Positions 16,511-24,456 of a stretch of 28,827 nucleotides of DNA are shown piece after piece. Source of the DNA: CAG-273 sp964618105 (GTDB taxonomy: Bacteria > Bacillota > Clostridia > TANB77 > CAG-508); the NCBI GenBank assembly GCA_964618105.1, contig CAZUAJ010000010.1:1-28827 (forward strand). The letters are read 5' to 3'. The notes below the pieces were generated by a model. It was not told the origin of the DNA. It did no database searches and was given only the letters and a program-made list of their open reading frames with translations. Within the stretch, counting starts at the first letter, position 1. Each line of letters begins with the position of its first letter. The position numbers and the translations under genes were made by a program.

Positions 16511-17377
16511 TTAATAACTCTCCCATTTTCCATAAATTCCACAAGGTAATACCAAATTGGAATTAGTCATTGGAAGACCAATTTCTCCATTTAAAACTTT
16601 GCCTTTGTATTTTTTAGATATAGTAAGTTCTAAAATATTTTTTAATACTGTACTTGAAATTCCTGTTGTATATGAATTTATTAAAAAGAAAAGCGGTTTG
16701 TCTGACAATACTTGTGCACATAAATTAATAAGCTCTTGTAAATTTTCTTCAAATTTCCATACTTCCCCATTTGCACCCCTTCCATAAGAAGGTGGATCCA
16801 TAATAATTGCATCATACTTGTTACCTCTACGAATTTCTCTGCTTACAAATTTTATAACATCATCTACTATGTATCTTACTGGCTTATCCTGCAAACCAGA
16901 TGCTTGTATATTCTCTTTTGCCCATGCTACCATTCCTTTTGAACTATCTACATGACAAACTTGAGCACCTGCATAGCTACAAGCTACTGTTGCACCACCA
17001 GTATATGCAAATAGATTCAGCACTTTAATTGGTCTGTTTGCTTTTTGTATTTTTTCTATCATCCAGTCCCAGTTAACTGCTTGCTCCGGAAATAAGCCAG
17101 TGTGTTTGAAACCCATTGGCTTAATATTAAATGTTAATTCTTTGTATTTTATTTGCCATGCTGGTGGCATTTTTTTTGTGTATTCCCAATTACCACCACC
17201 AGTTGAGCTTCTATGATATTTAGCATTTACATTTTTCCACTTTTCCGGAAAACTTTTTTGTTCCCATATTATTTGTGGATCTGGTCTTACTAAAATTACA
17301 TCTTTCCATCTTTCTAATTTTTCACCATTTGCCATGTCTAATATTTCATAATCTTTCCAATTATTTGCTATGTTCAT
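16511..17377 (-). CDS. Class I SAM-dependent methyltransferase, RlmI/RlmK-like
   Basis: A probable rRNA methyltransferase. The SAM-binding motif I VLNLFAYTGG (119-128) and the catalytic-type motif DPPSYG (194-199) are clear, and the overall pattern (GLFPEQAVNWDWM before motif I, NLFAYTGGATVA, VDSSKGMVAWAKEN) is that of the RlmI/RlmK-related family. The N-terminal PUA domain of RlmI is absent, so the substrate is inferred. The product has 288 residues; AAAGGA lies 9 nt from the ATG. It is cotranscribed with the rluA-type gene downstream. Confidence 0.88.
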   Translation of the reverse strand: MNIANNWKDYEILDMANGEKLERWKDVILVRPDPQIIWEQKSFPEKWKNVNAKYHRSSTGGGNWEYTKKMPPAWQIKYKELTFNIKPMGFKHTGLFPEQAVNWDWMIEKIQKANRPIKVLNLFAYTGGATVACSYAGAQVCHVDSSKGMVAWAKENIQASGLQDKPVRYIVDDVIKFVSREIRRGNKYDAIIMDPPSYGRGANGEVWKFEENLQELINLCAQVLSDKPLFFLINSYTTGISSTVLKNILELTISKKYKGKVLNGEIGLPMTNSNLVLPCGIYGKWESY

Positions 17378-17464
17378 TTTAACATTTCCTTTCTACATTT
17401 TTCATATACAATAAAGTTAAAATTACATTATGTTGTTCATATTTGCTAAATAAAATGCATATTA

Positions 17465-17677
17465 TTATTTTATTATTGCAAGTATTTGCATAAAATTAGT
17501 AATAAGCACTATGTCAATAATAGTAAACATAATAAAAATTGCACTTATTGTTGCTATCATTTTGTGTTTTTTAAATTTTTTTAATAATTTACTTGTCCAT
17601 TTTGATGCATTTAAATGCAAAGTATTACTACTTTCATCATAACGTATATTTAAAATTAAATCTTTTGTGTACTCCAT
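17465..17677 (-). CDS. Small membrane protein of unknown function
   Basis: I do not recognise this 70-residue protein. The N-terminal half is polar (MEYTKDLILNIRYDESSN), followed by a lysine-rich stretch (LLKKFKKHK) and one hydrophobic segment at about 41-68, so the N-terminus is probably cytoplasmic and the C-terminus membrane-embedded. AGGAGG lies 10 nt upstream of the ATG. It stands alone between uvrC and the methyltransferase gene on the same strand. Confidence 0.7.
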   Translation of the reverse strand: MEYTKDLILNIRYDESSNTLHLNASKWTSKLLKKFKKHKMIATISAIFIMFTIIDIVLITNFMQILAIIK

Positions 17678-17757
17678 AATATAAAATCCTCCTAATATAT
17701 TCTTTTAATAATATATATTCAATTATTCGGATTTTATGACTAAAATTTTTATTTTAT

Positions 17758-19548
17758 TTAATCTAATTTTTGTTTTATATTTTCTGCCAACTTTTTTGTA
17801 ATTCCTGAAACCTGTGTTAATTCTTCTATTGAAGCATTTTGTATATTATTTATAGTTTTAAATTTTTTAAGTAATAACTGTTTTTTTACTTCCCCTATTC
17901 CTTCAATTTCGTCTAAAACTGAATGTGTTGTTTGTTTATTGCGTAATTGTCTATGGTAATTTATTGCAGTATTATGTATATTGTCTTGAAAGTTTGTAAT
18001 TACTTTCATTAATGTTTCAGATAGTTTAAATTCATTTTTGTTTTCATCTATAAGTGCTCTTGTGCTATGTTTATCATCTTTTACCATTCCATATACAGGT
18101 ATGTTTAAGCCTAATTCTTTAATTGCCTGTTTAGTTGCCCTTATTTGTGTTATTCCACCATCTGCAAATATTACATCTGGAAAATCACCAAAGGCTCCAT
18201 TTGGATTATTTATTGAATGTTGTAGTCTTCTTTTAACAACTTCCTGCATACATTTAGGATCATCTTGACCAACTACTGTTTTTATTTTAAATTTTCTTGA
18301 TAGGTTCTTTTTTAGTTCTCCATCTTTTAGCACACACATTGATGCTACCACAAATTGACCTGATAAATTTGATATATCATATCCTTCTATTTTTCTAGGT
18401 AATTTTTCTAATTTTAATACATTTTTTAATTCATTTACAACACTATATTTTTCTTTTTCTTTATTTATTATTGTAATTTTTGCATTTTTTTCTGCCATTT
18501 CAACTAGTCTAAGTTTTTCACCTTTTTGTGGTACTTTTATTTCTACTTTATGACTAGAATTTTGTGAAAGCAATTCTTCTAAAATTTGTTTATCTTCAAT
18601 TTCTGTTTGTACCATAATTTTATTTGGCAAAAATACATCATTTATGTAATATTGTTTAATAAAATTTGATAATATTTCTGATTCTTGCTCATCTTGTAAA
18701 CCTTCAAAAAAGTAGTGATGTCTTTCTACCATTTTGCTACCACGAATTAAAAATATTTCAACACATACTTGTGTTTGACCTTTTGCTAAGCCTATTACAT
18801 CAATGTCATTTGCTGCAATGTTTGAAACTTTTTGCTTTTCTTCAGTTATTCTTTGTATAGCATATTTTTTGTCCCTTAATTCTGCTGCTTTTTCAAATTC
18901 TAACTTTTCTGCCGCTTCTTTTATATCATTATCTAATTGCTTTATTATTTGATTTGTATTACCTTCTAATAAACTAATAATTTGGTCTATTTCTTTTTGA
19001 TATTCTTGTTTTGAAATTTTACCAATACATGGTCCAGAACATTTTTTTATGTGATAATTTAAACATGCTTTGCCCTTGTATTTAAAGTTTTTACATTGTC
19101 TTATTTTATATTTTGAATTTATAAAATCAAGCATTGCTTTTGCACTACCACTGCTTGCATAAGGTCCAAAATATTTTGCACCATCATTTAGTATTTTTCT
19201 TGTTAAATATATGTTTGGAAATTCTAATTTTGTATTTACTTTAATATATGGGTATGTTTTGCCATCTTTTAATAAAACATTAAATTTTGGCATATTTTGT
19301 TTAATTAAATTACATTCTAAAATAAGTGCCTCTGATTCATTGTCTGTAACTATGTACTCAAAATGGTCTATTAATGATACCATATTTTCAATTCTTTTTG
19401 TTTTATTATTTTTTCTAAAATATTGCCTTACTCTATTTTTTAAAGAAATTGCTTTACCAACATATATAATTTTGTCGTCTTTATCGTGCATAATATATAC
19501 ACCTGGTTTGTTTGGCAACTTTTTTAGTTCTTCTTCTATGTTAAACAA
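17758..19548 (-). CDS. uvrC: Excinuclease ABC subunit C (UvrC)
   Basis: UvrC makes both incisions around damaged DNA in nucleotide excision repair. The 596-residue protein shows the GIY-YIG domain (GVYIMHDKDDKIIYVGKA near the N-terminus), a cysteine cluster (CKNFKYKGKACLNYHIKKC), a UVR motif (LEFEKAAELRDK), the RNase H-like domain (EGYDISNLSGQ, FADGGITQI) and C-terminal helix-hairpin-helix repeats (IEGIGEVKKQLL, VSGITKKLAENI). The start is a TTG at 19548, 9 nt after AGGAGG. No uvrA or uvrB is in the window. Confidence 0.96.
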   Translation of the reverse strand: MFNIEEELKKLPNKPGVYIMHDKDDKIIYVGKAISLKNRVRQYFRKNNKTKRIENMVSLIDHFEYIVTDNESEALILECNLIKQNMPKFNVLLKDGKTYPYIKVNTKLEFPNIYLTRKILNDGAKYFGPYASSGSAKAMLDFINSKYKIRQCKNFKYKGKACLNYHIKKCSGPCIGKISKQEYQKEIDQIISLLEGNTNQIIKQLDNDIKEAAEKLEFEKAAELRDKKYAIQRITEEKQKVSNIAANDIDVIGLAKGQTQVCVEIFLIRGSKMVERHHYFFEGLQDEQESEILSNFIKQYYINDVFLPNKIMVQTEIEDKQILEELLSQNSSHKVEIKVPQKGEKLRLVEMAEKNAKITIINKEKEKYSVVNELKNVLKLEKLPRKIEGYDISNLSGQFVVASMCVLKDGELKKNLSRKFKIKTVVGQDDPKCMQEVVKRRLQHSINNPNGAFGDFPDVIFADGGITQIRATKQAIKELGLNIPVYGMVKDDKHSTRALIDENKNEFKLSETLMKVITNFQDNIHNTAINYHRQLRNKQTTHSVLDEIEGIGEVKKQLLLKKFKTINNIQNASIEELTQVSGITKKLAENIKQKLD

Positions 19549-19649
19549 TTTTAACTTCCTCCTAGTTTCTTAATAAATTATATAAAATTTTTTAGTATAA
19601 TTCAACTTGAAATTAGTATTAATTTCTTTTCTAGAAATATTAGAGTTAT

Positions 19650-19722
19650 AATTTAACTAAAACAGCCTTCAAAATAATAGCATATATTTTGCCATTACTT
19701 CAAAGGCTGTTTTAGTTAAATT
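19650..19722. terminator. Long inverted repeat, terminator-like
   Basis: A perfect 20-bp inverted repeat (19650-19669 with 19703-19722, core AAAACAGCCTT) encloses 33 nt that can form a second small hairpin (CAAAATA/TATTTTG). It lies just after the 35-codon ORF on the minus strand and before uvrC. T-tracts are weak, so termination is inferred from position and stem length. Confidence 0.55.
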
Positions 19723-19735
19723 ATTGTCTTATATA

Positions 19736-19843
19736 TTATAATATTTTTCTTTTTTGTTTTTTCCATTTATATTTTATATTATTTCTGAATCTTTTATTTC
19801 TTCCCGAATTATTTTCATTTGTTATACTTACTTTTTTATACAT
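19736..19843 (-). CDS. Small basic peptide, unknown
   Basis: This 35-codon ORF has a near-ideal ribosome binding site (AAAGGAG, 6 nt before the ATG). The product starts MYKKVSITNENNSGRNKRF and ends with a run of lysines and arginines (KYKWKKQKRKIL). It has no hydrophobic segment, so a membrane toxin is unlikely; nucleic-acid binding is possible from charge alone. It follows the 42-codon ORF by 70 bp on the same strand and is followed by the long inverted repeat. Length and low complexity keep confidence moderate. Confidence 0.5.
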   Translation of the reverse strand: MYKKVSITNENNSGRNKRFRNNIKYKWKKQKRKIL

Positions 19844-19913
19844 TGATTTCTCCTTTCAGAGAAGAAATCGGTCTCTAAATTTCTCTCATTGAATATTATT
19901 TTTAATTTTATTT

Positions 19914-20042
19914 TTATTTTTTCTTTCTTGATACCCAGAATCTCCATGCTGTTCTTCCATATTCTGATGCTTTCATAATTTTGCCTGTTCTATAATGTTT
20001 ATATTCTGTACAATATATGTAGTGTCCATCATTTTCATTCAT
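19914..20042 (-). CDS. Small tyrosine-rich basic protein, unknown
   Basis: This 42-codon ORF has AAGGAGG 8 nt before its ATG. The product contains DGHYIYCTEYKHYRTGKIM followed by ASEYGRTAWRFWVSRKKK: one cysteine, many aromatic residues and a basic end, and no membrane segment. It reads like a folded small protein and is not a random frame. I do not recognise it. It is transcribed away from the candidate sRNA at 20108-20221, whose promoter lies only 31 bp from its start codon. Confidence 0.6.
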   Translation of the reverse strand: MNENDGHYIYCTEYKHYRTGKIMKASEYGRTAWRFWVSRKKK

Positions 20043-20072
20043 AAGATTTTCCTCCTTTTTAATAAATAACTA

Positions 20073-20101
20073 TTGCGCGAAGAAAAACTATATGATATAA
20101 T
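20073..20101 (+). promoter_or_regulatory. Predicted promoter of a structured sRNA
   Basis: TTGCGC (20073-20078) and a perfect TATAAT (20096-20101) lie 17 bp apart on the plus strand, with no plus-strand gene downstream. The spacer contains ACTATATGA, repeated in the first RNA hairpin. Confidence 0.55.
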
Positions 20102-20107
20102 ATACAT

Positions 20108-20221
20108 GTGACATTATTATGTAGACTATATGAGACCCATATAGTTTTGCTTTTTAGCTAAACTGTAATTTAGCTAAGCAATGGTTACTAGATTTTTTAA
20201 GGTTTCTAGTAGCCTTTTTTA
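20108..20221 (+). ncRNA. Candidate structured small RNA (about 114 nt)
   Basis: Downstream of the promoter at 20073-20101 the plus strand can fold into three successive hairpins: ACTATATG/CATATAGT with loop AGACC (20125-20145); a stem of TTGC and AGCTAAA paired to TTTAGCTAAGCAA, with a small bulge (20147-20181); and a terminator, GGTTACTAGA paired to TCTAGTAGCC (20183-20214), followed by six Ts. No open reading frame with a binding site is present on this strand. Promoter, folded body and intrinsic terminator together look like a free-standing RNA gene in the spacer 20043-20324. I do not recognise the family. On the minus strand the same hairpins would form a leader for the 42-codon ORF, but the T-run argues for the plus strand. 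Confidence 0.45.
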
Positions 20222-20324
20222 TTATATAAGAAAAATCAAAGATTTTTCCCATATTACAAGGTAAAATAGCTTTTGCTGTTCTTATTGTCAAGAAGTTATA
20301 TAATGCAAAGCTGTCTTTTTTATT

Positions 20325-21131
20325 TTATACTCCAAATTTTCTTTTTAAAATTACATCGACCACATCTTTTATTAATTCTGCATCTTCCTTTGTTGTATTT
20401 TTTGGTATATAAATTCTAACTGCTCCAGAATCAGTTGGAATATTTATGGTGTAACATTCATCTATTTTATTCTTTACAACTTCATCTGTTTCTTTATTTT
20501 CTTTTTTATTTTCGTTTTTTTCTTGATTTTTATTACTATATTCGTTGTTATTTATATTATAGTTGTAAATTAATTTTTCTTTATTGCTATCTGACAACAA
20601 GTCTATTTTTCTTTCTAATTTATTAGTTGATATAATAATTCTAGATGGACTTTTTTGTCTTCCTATTTTAAATTCTCCTATTCCGGCTAGCACAATAAAA
20701 TATGCAAATGTAGTTAAAGCATCATTTCTATTATTATCTGATGATCCATAATCTCTTAGCCCCCAAAATTTCTTTACCTCTTCAAGTTCTATTGTGTCCT
20801 CTCCGTTTTTCTTGTTTATTCTAAAAGATTGTATAAATTCTTCATAAGGAGGATAATTCATTATTATTTTAAACCATTCTAGTTCAGCTTTTTCTTCAGA
20901 AGAATATGCTATAATTCTACCTATATTGGTTAATTTCATGTCGTCTGATATAACATTAAAAGATTGTAAGGTTCTTTTTGTGTCTTGATATTTACCCCTG
21001 CCAAAAAAAGATTTTATTGATTCTTCGGCACCTTCTTTTAATTTTGTAGCTTCTATTAGCTTGGTTACATTGTCTTTTGTAGTAAAATATGGCAATGATT
21101 TTTTCTTGTTTGTTTCTTCTAAATTATCCAT
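20325..21131 (-). CDS. Unknown protein next to the restriction-modification pair
   Basis: I do not recognise this 268-residue protein. The N-terminal two thirds looks like a helical, winged-helix-type domain (FFGRGKYQDTKRTLQSFNVI, then LTNIGRIIAY). A low-complexity N/K/E linker follows (about 195-220), and then a short C-terminal domain with TINIPTDSGAVRIYIPKN and a basic end. No catalytic motif is visible; DNA binding is a guess from the N-terminal pattern. It has its own promoter (21158-21186) and binding site (AAAGGAG), so it is a separate transcription unit downstream of the nuclease gene. It could be a regulator or accessory subunit of that system. Confidence 0.75.
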   Translation of the reverse strand: MDNLEETNKKKSLPYFTTKDNVTKLIEATKLKEGAEESIKSFFGRGKYQDTKRTLQSFNVISDDMKLTNIGRIIAYSSEEKAELEWFKIIMNYPPYEEFIQSFRINKKNGEDTIELEEVKKFWGLRDYGSSDNNRNDALTTFAYFIVLAGIGEFKIGRQKSPSRIIISTNKLERKIDLLSDSNKEKLIYNYNINNNEYSNKNQEKNENKKENKETDEVVKNKIDECYTINIPTDSGAVRIYIPKNTTKEDAELIKDVVDVILKRKFGV

Positions 21132-21157
21132 ATTTTTCTCCTTTCTGTCACATATTT

Positions 21158-21186
21158 ATTTTACACTATGTCTACTATTGTGTCAA
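21158..21186 (-). promoter_or_regulatory. Predicted promoter of the 268-residue gene
   Basis: A perfect TTGACA (21181-21186) and TAAAAT (21158-21163) lie 17 bp apart on the minus strand. The rest of the 342-bp spacer 21132-21473 holds only AT-rich sequence and the nuclease terminator. Confidence 0.7.
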
Positions 21187-21399
21187 TCTTTTTTATAAAA
21201 TATTTTATCTTTTTATTATTCTTTATTTTTATTGTTTTTTCTGTCTTATTTTTATCATTCCGTTTTTCTTTGTTTTCTCTAGTTTTGCACGATTCTTTTA
21301 ATAAAACAATACAAGATTTTTTTTAAATCTTCAAGATTTTTTGTAAGTTTTTTTGACGTAAATATATTTATACATTGTTTTTTTAACTATTTAACAAAA

Positions 21400-21423
21400 A
21401 ATGTTGGGTTTCATCCCAACATT
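21400..21423 (-). terminator. Terminator after the nuclease gene
   Basis: A 9-bp stem (AATGTTGGG with CCCAACATT) with a 6-nt loop, followed on the minus strand by TTTTTTG, 50 bp after the nuclease stop. Confidence 0.85.
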
Positions 21424-21473
21424 ACTTTTATATATGCTATCTCATATACTTTTTACATATTCTGTATTTTTTT

Positions 21474-22550
21474 CTATTTACTTATAAACAAAATCTCTGA
21501 AATACAATTGTATTTTTTTCCATCTTTATTCCAATAAAAGTCAATATTGTTTAAATTTTCTTTTGAAAATTGTGATAATTTATTATTTATTTCTGTTTTT
21601 AATAAATTAACATTTCTCTTCAATTTCCAACTGTCAAAAATGTTTTCAGAATCAATTAATACAACATAAAATCTATTTGCTGCATCAAATCTCATTTCTC
21701 CTTGATTTTCATATAGCCATATTATTAACTCGTTTGGATTGTTTTTATAATATTCTATTACATCTTTTTTAATTATCTTTATATCTTCAATAAATTTTTT
21801 TGCACTTTCATCTATTGATTCTTTTAAAAGATTGTGTAAACAAACTATTAATTCTCGTTCATTTAAATCATTTGGTATTGCTATATTCAGATTTCTTGCT
21901 ATTCTCTTAATACATGTTAATTCACTTTTACTTCCATATTTTTCGAGTAATTTATCGCCAATCTTTTCTTTCATTAATTCTTCTGGAAAATAAGTCACTT
22001 TTAAATCAAATGGAATATTATCTATAAAAAAGTCTATTTTTTCTACTAAATCCACGGTTGGTAAAATTTTATCGTTGATATTAAATATTTCTTCTATCAT
22101 TATAGTTGACCAGTGATTATACCATGAATTAATAGTATAGCCATATACACTTTTTTGGATATTTCCTGAAACAGCTTCTTCTATTTTCTCATATTGCAAA
22201 ATTTTTTTGATATAATTATTAACAATATTTTTTTCTAGATTGTTGCCCATTGAACCGCCCCAATCGAAATTTTGCATCTTATTCAACTCTGTTTCTATAT
22301 TTATAATTTCAGTAGAAGATTTTGGAACAAATTCACTTTTTATAAAATCTACAATCATTTCAATTGTTACTTTAGAGTTTGATAATATTTCATTTAAATC
22401 TTCTTTTAGTGAATAACGTTCACAAAATTTTTTTAGAGTTTTTTTCTTAGAAATACTCCTTAACAAATAAAATTTTCTAGAATTAGGCTCATTGTCTATT
22501 TTTCTAAATTCATTATTTTTATACCATGCAATTAATTCATTATATTTCAT
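21474..22550 (-). CDS. Putative restriction endonuclease (PD-(D/E)XK type)
   Basis: This 358-residue protein probably cuts unmodified DNA. The sequence KIDFFIDNIPFDLKVTYFP holds a candidate PD-(D/E)XK active site: D173, then D182-L-K184, with E106 in a preceding helix (NNLEKNIVNNYIKKI) as a possible metal ligand. The family cannot be named from sequence alone. Its first codons overlap the end of the methyltransferase gene by 11 bp, so the two are translationally coupled, as in type II restriction-modification systems where the methylase is made first. A terminator follows. Recognition site unknown. Confidence 0.75.
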   Translation of the reverse strand: MKYNELIAWYKNNEFRKIDNEPNSRKFYLLRSISKKKTLKKFCERYSLKEDLNEILSNSKVTIEMIVDFIKSEFVPKSSTEIINIETELNKMQNFDWGGSMGNNLEKNIVNNYIKKILQYEKIEEAVSGNIQKSVYGYTINSWYNHWSTIMIEEIFNINDKILPTVDLVEKIDFFIDNIPFDLKVTYFPEELMKEKIGDKLLEKYGSKSELTCIKRIARNLNIAIPNDLNERELIVCLHNLLKESIDESAKKFIEDIKIIKKDVIEYYKNNPNELIIWLYENQGEMRFDAANRFYVVLIDSENIFDSWKLKRNVNLLKTEINNKLSQFSKENLNNIDFYWNKDGKKYNCISEILFISK

Positions 22551-24090
22551 TTTTTAGTCTCCATTTTTTTTCATTTTTTTCATCTGGCTGAAAATTATCA
22601 TTTATTATTTGAATAAAATCAATTTTCTCACTTATTGTATTTAATTTTAATAAAGCTTTAGCACAAATTATTATTAATTCATTTATATCATATAATTTTT
22701 CTGATGTACATTCTTTTTTTATTTCTGATAAAATTACTTTTATACTATCTTCTGTATTCAACATATTGTTCGTTTTTTTTGTTTTTTGATACACAGCTAC
22801 CAAATCACCCTTTACTGTGATTTTTCTATTTAATTGTCTTGGTGGAAATGTTTTTTGTGTAAGTAATGTACAATCAATAAACTTAAAATTATTTTTTGCT
22901 ATTGCATTAGATATAACATTCCATTCCTTGCCTTGAATTGAATGGAATGTAAATACAAAAAATGATTTATCCTTTAAAACTCTACATATTTCTGATATAG
23001 CTTTTTCTATATCGTTTGAAAAGTTTTCTATTTTTTTATTTCTTTCACTGCTATCAGATATTACTATTTCATTTTTATAGTCAACTTCATTTTGTAACCA
23101 AGCATTCCATAATTGACTTTGTTCAAAATATGGAACTGTGTCACCATAAGGAAAATCAGTAAAAACAAAGTCTACTTTTTCGGATTCAATTTTCAAATTT
23201 TTGGCATCGTAATTTGTAATTTTATATATGCAATTTTTGCTAGAGCTATTGTATCTTTTTAAATAATCTGTTTTTCCTTTTATTATTTTATTTACCCTAT
23301 TTTCAAAATAATGAAAAACATTATTTTCTAAATATTTTTTTCCTATATAAAAACCTGTCATCCAAGCTCCCTGCGACATTTCTCCTCTAGAAATTATTGG
23401 TGGTACTAATTTTGAACAGTTTGCTAAATTTGATGTAAAAGCAAGTAATAATAATTCCTTTTCTTTGCTATCTTCAAGTAAATTAATTTGCTCATACAAA
23501 AACGCATGACAAATTAACGCTCTTTTAGGAAATAAATCTGATACTTTCATATCTCCTTTTACGCCTATTCTTGAATTTTTTATTAATCTACGTTTTGGAT
23601 ACCATTCCTTTATTATATATTCTTGTTCATCCTTTATAAATTTTTCTCTTTCACTTTGGCTTAATTCAATTTCGATTAATTTTTTTTCATTGTTTTCTAG
23701 TTTTAATTTTATAGGATTATCTTCTTCGTTTCGGAGAATAGTTATAATTTTATATTTCTTATATGTATACCATTTTTTTTCTTTTTCTTTATATTTTTTC
23801 TTAATATTTTTAAATTCAGCTTTTAGTTTATCAATATCTACAGATGTTTCTAAAATACATTTTGAAATATAGTTTGCCACAGGATTTAGGTCGTTTAAAA
23901 TTACATTTCTATTTAATAAAGTTCCCTCAATTCCAATTCCACCATATCCCGCAAAAGGATCTAATATAATATCTCCTTCTTTAGTATATTTTTTAACTAT
24001 ATTTTGTAATTCACTAGCTGGTTTCTTTCCCCAATATTTATGCATTAAATATATTGATGATGGAGTATTGTTATTTTCTATCTTTTTCAT
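22540..24090 (-). CDS. DNA methyltransferase (N6-adenine or N4-cytosine type)
   Basis: This 516-residue amino-methyltransferase probably protects host DNA from the adjacent nuclease. YLMHKYWGKKP (15-24) and the SAM-binding motif DPFAGYGGIG (44-53) open the protein; the catalytic motif TDFPYGD (311-317) comes about 260 residues later, with a variable region between that probably reads the target. Order motif I, variable region, motif IV resembles alpha-class enzymes. DFPY replaces the usual DPPY. A roughly 85-residue C-terminal tail has no motif I know. AGGAG lies 4 nt before the ATG, with a promoter at 24128-24156. Confidence 0.88.
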   Translation of the reverse strand: MKKIENNNTPSSIYLMHKYWGKKPASELQNIVKKYTKEGDIILDPFAGYGGIGIEGTLLNRNVILNDLNPVANYISKCILETSVDIDKLKAEFKNIKKKYKEKEKKWYTYKKYKIITILRNEEDNPIKLKLENNEKKLIEIELSQSEREKFIKDEQEYIIKEWYPKRRLIKNSRIGVKGDMKVSDLFPKRALICHAFLYEQINLLEDSKEKELLLLAFTSNLANCSKLVPPIISRGEMSQGAWMTGFYIGKKYLENNVFHYFENRVNKIIKGKTDYLKRYNSSSKNCIYKITNYDAKNLKIESEKVDFVFTDFPYGDTVPYFEQSQLWNAWLQNEVDYKNEIVISDSSERNKKIENFSNDIEKAISEICRVLKDKSFFVFTFHSIQGKEWNVISNAIAKNNFKFIDCTLLTQKTFPPRQLNRKITVKGDLVAVYQKTKKTNNMLNTEDSIKVILSEIKKECTSEKLYDINELIIICAKALLKLNTISEKIDFIQIINDNFQPDEKNEKKWRLKNEI

Positions 24091-24127
24091 GTTTCTCCTA
24101 TTTTTCTATTAATTTTGCGTTTTTTAT

Positions 24128-24156
24128 TTTATATCACATTTTTATTTTTTTCACAA
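24128..24156 (-). promoter_or_regulatory. Predicted promoter of the restriction-modification operon
   Basis: TTGTGA (24151-24156) and TATAAA (24128-24133) lie 17 bp apart on the minus strand, about 40 bp upstream of the methyltransferase start. Confidence 0.5.
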
Positions 24157-24331
24157 TAATATTATTATATTTTTGTTGAATAAAATCTTTTTAAATATCT
24201 AACATTTACATTTTCTAACTGCCATTTATATTTTTTATTAATAGTTTTATAACTTATTGTTGTTTTTAATCAATTTTTGCAACAATGTAAAATTAAAAAT
24301 ATTTAAAAAGCATATAATACATATTTTTCTA

Positions 24332-24360
24332 TTTACTTTTTTTAGTAAATTCTATATAAT
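24332..24360 (+). promoter_or_regulatory. Predicted promoter of the C1A protease gene
   Basis: TTTACT (24332-24337) and TATAAT (24355-24360) lie 17 bp apart, about 100 bp upstream of the protease start. Apart from the two divergent promoters, the 366-bp spacer 24091-24456 is featureless AT-rich sequence. Confidence 0.5.
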
Positions 24361-24456
24361 AATATTATTATAATTACATTTTTAATATAAAAAATACAAT
24401 ATTAACCCACTAAAGATTAACAAAATATATACACTGAAGGAGGAATTAATTGAAAA

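Noticed and set aside
21300..21330. AAGATTT/AAATCTT hairpin as an extra terminator or sRNA
   Set aside because: Seven A/T-rich pairs only, in a homopolymer-rich region; no promoter placed to use it.
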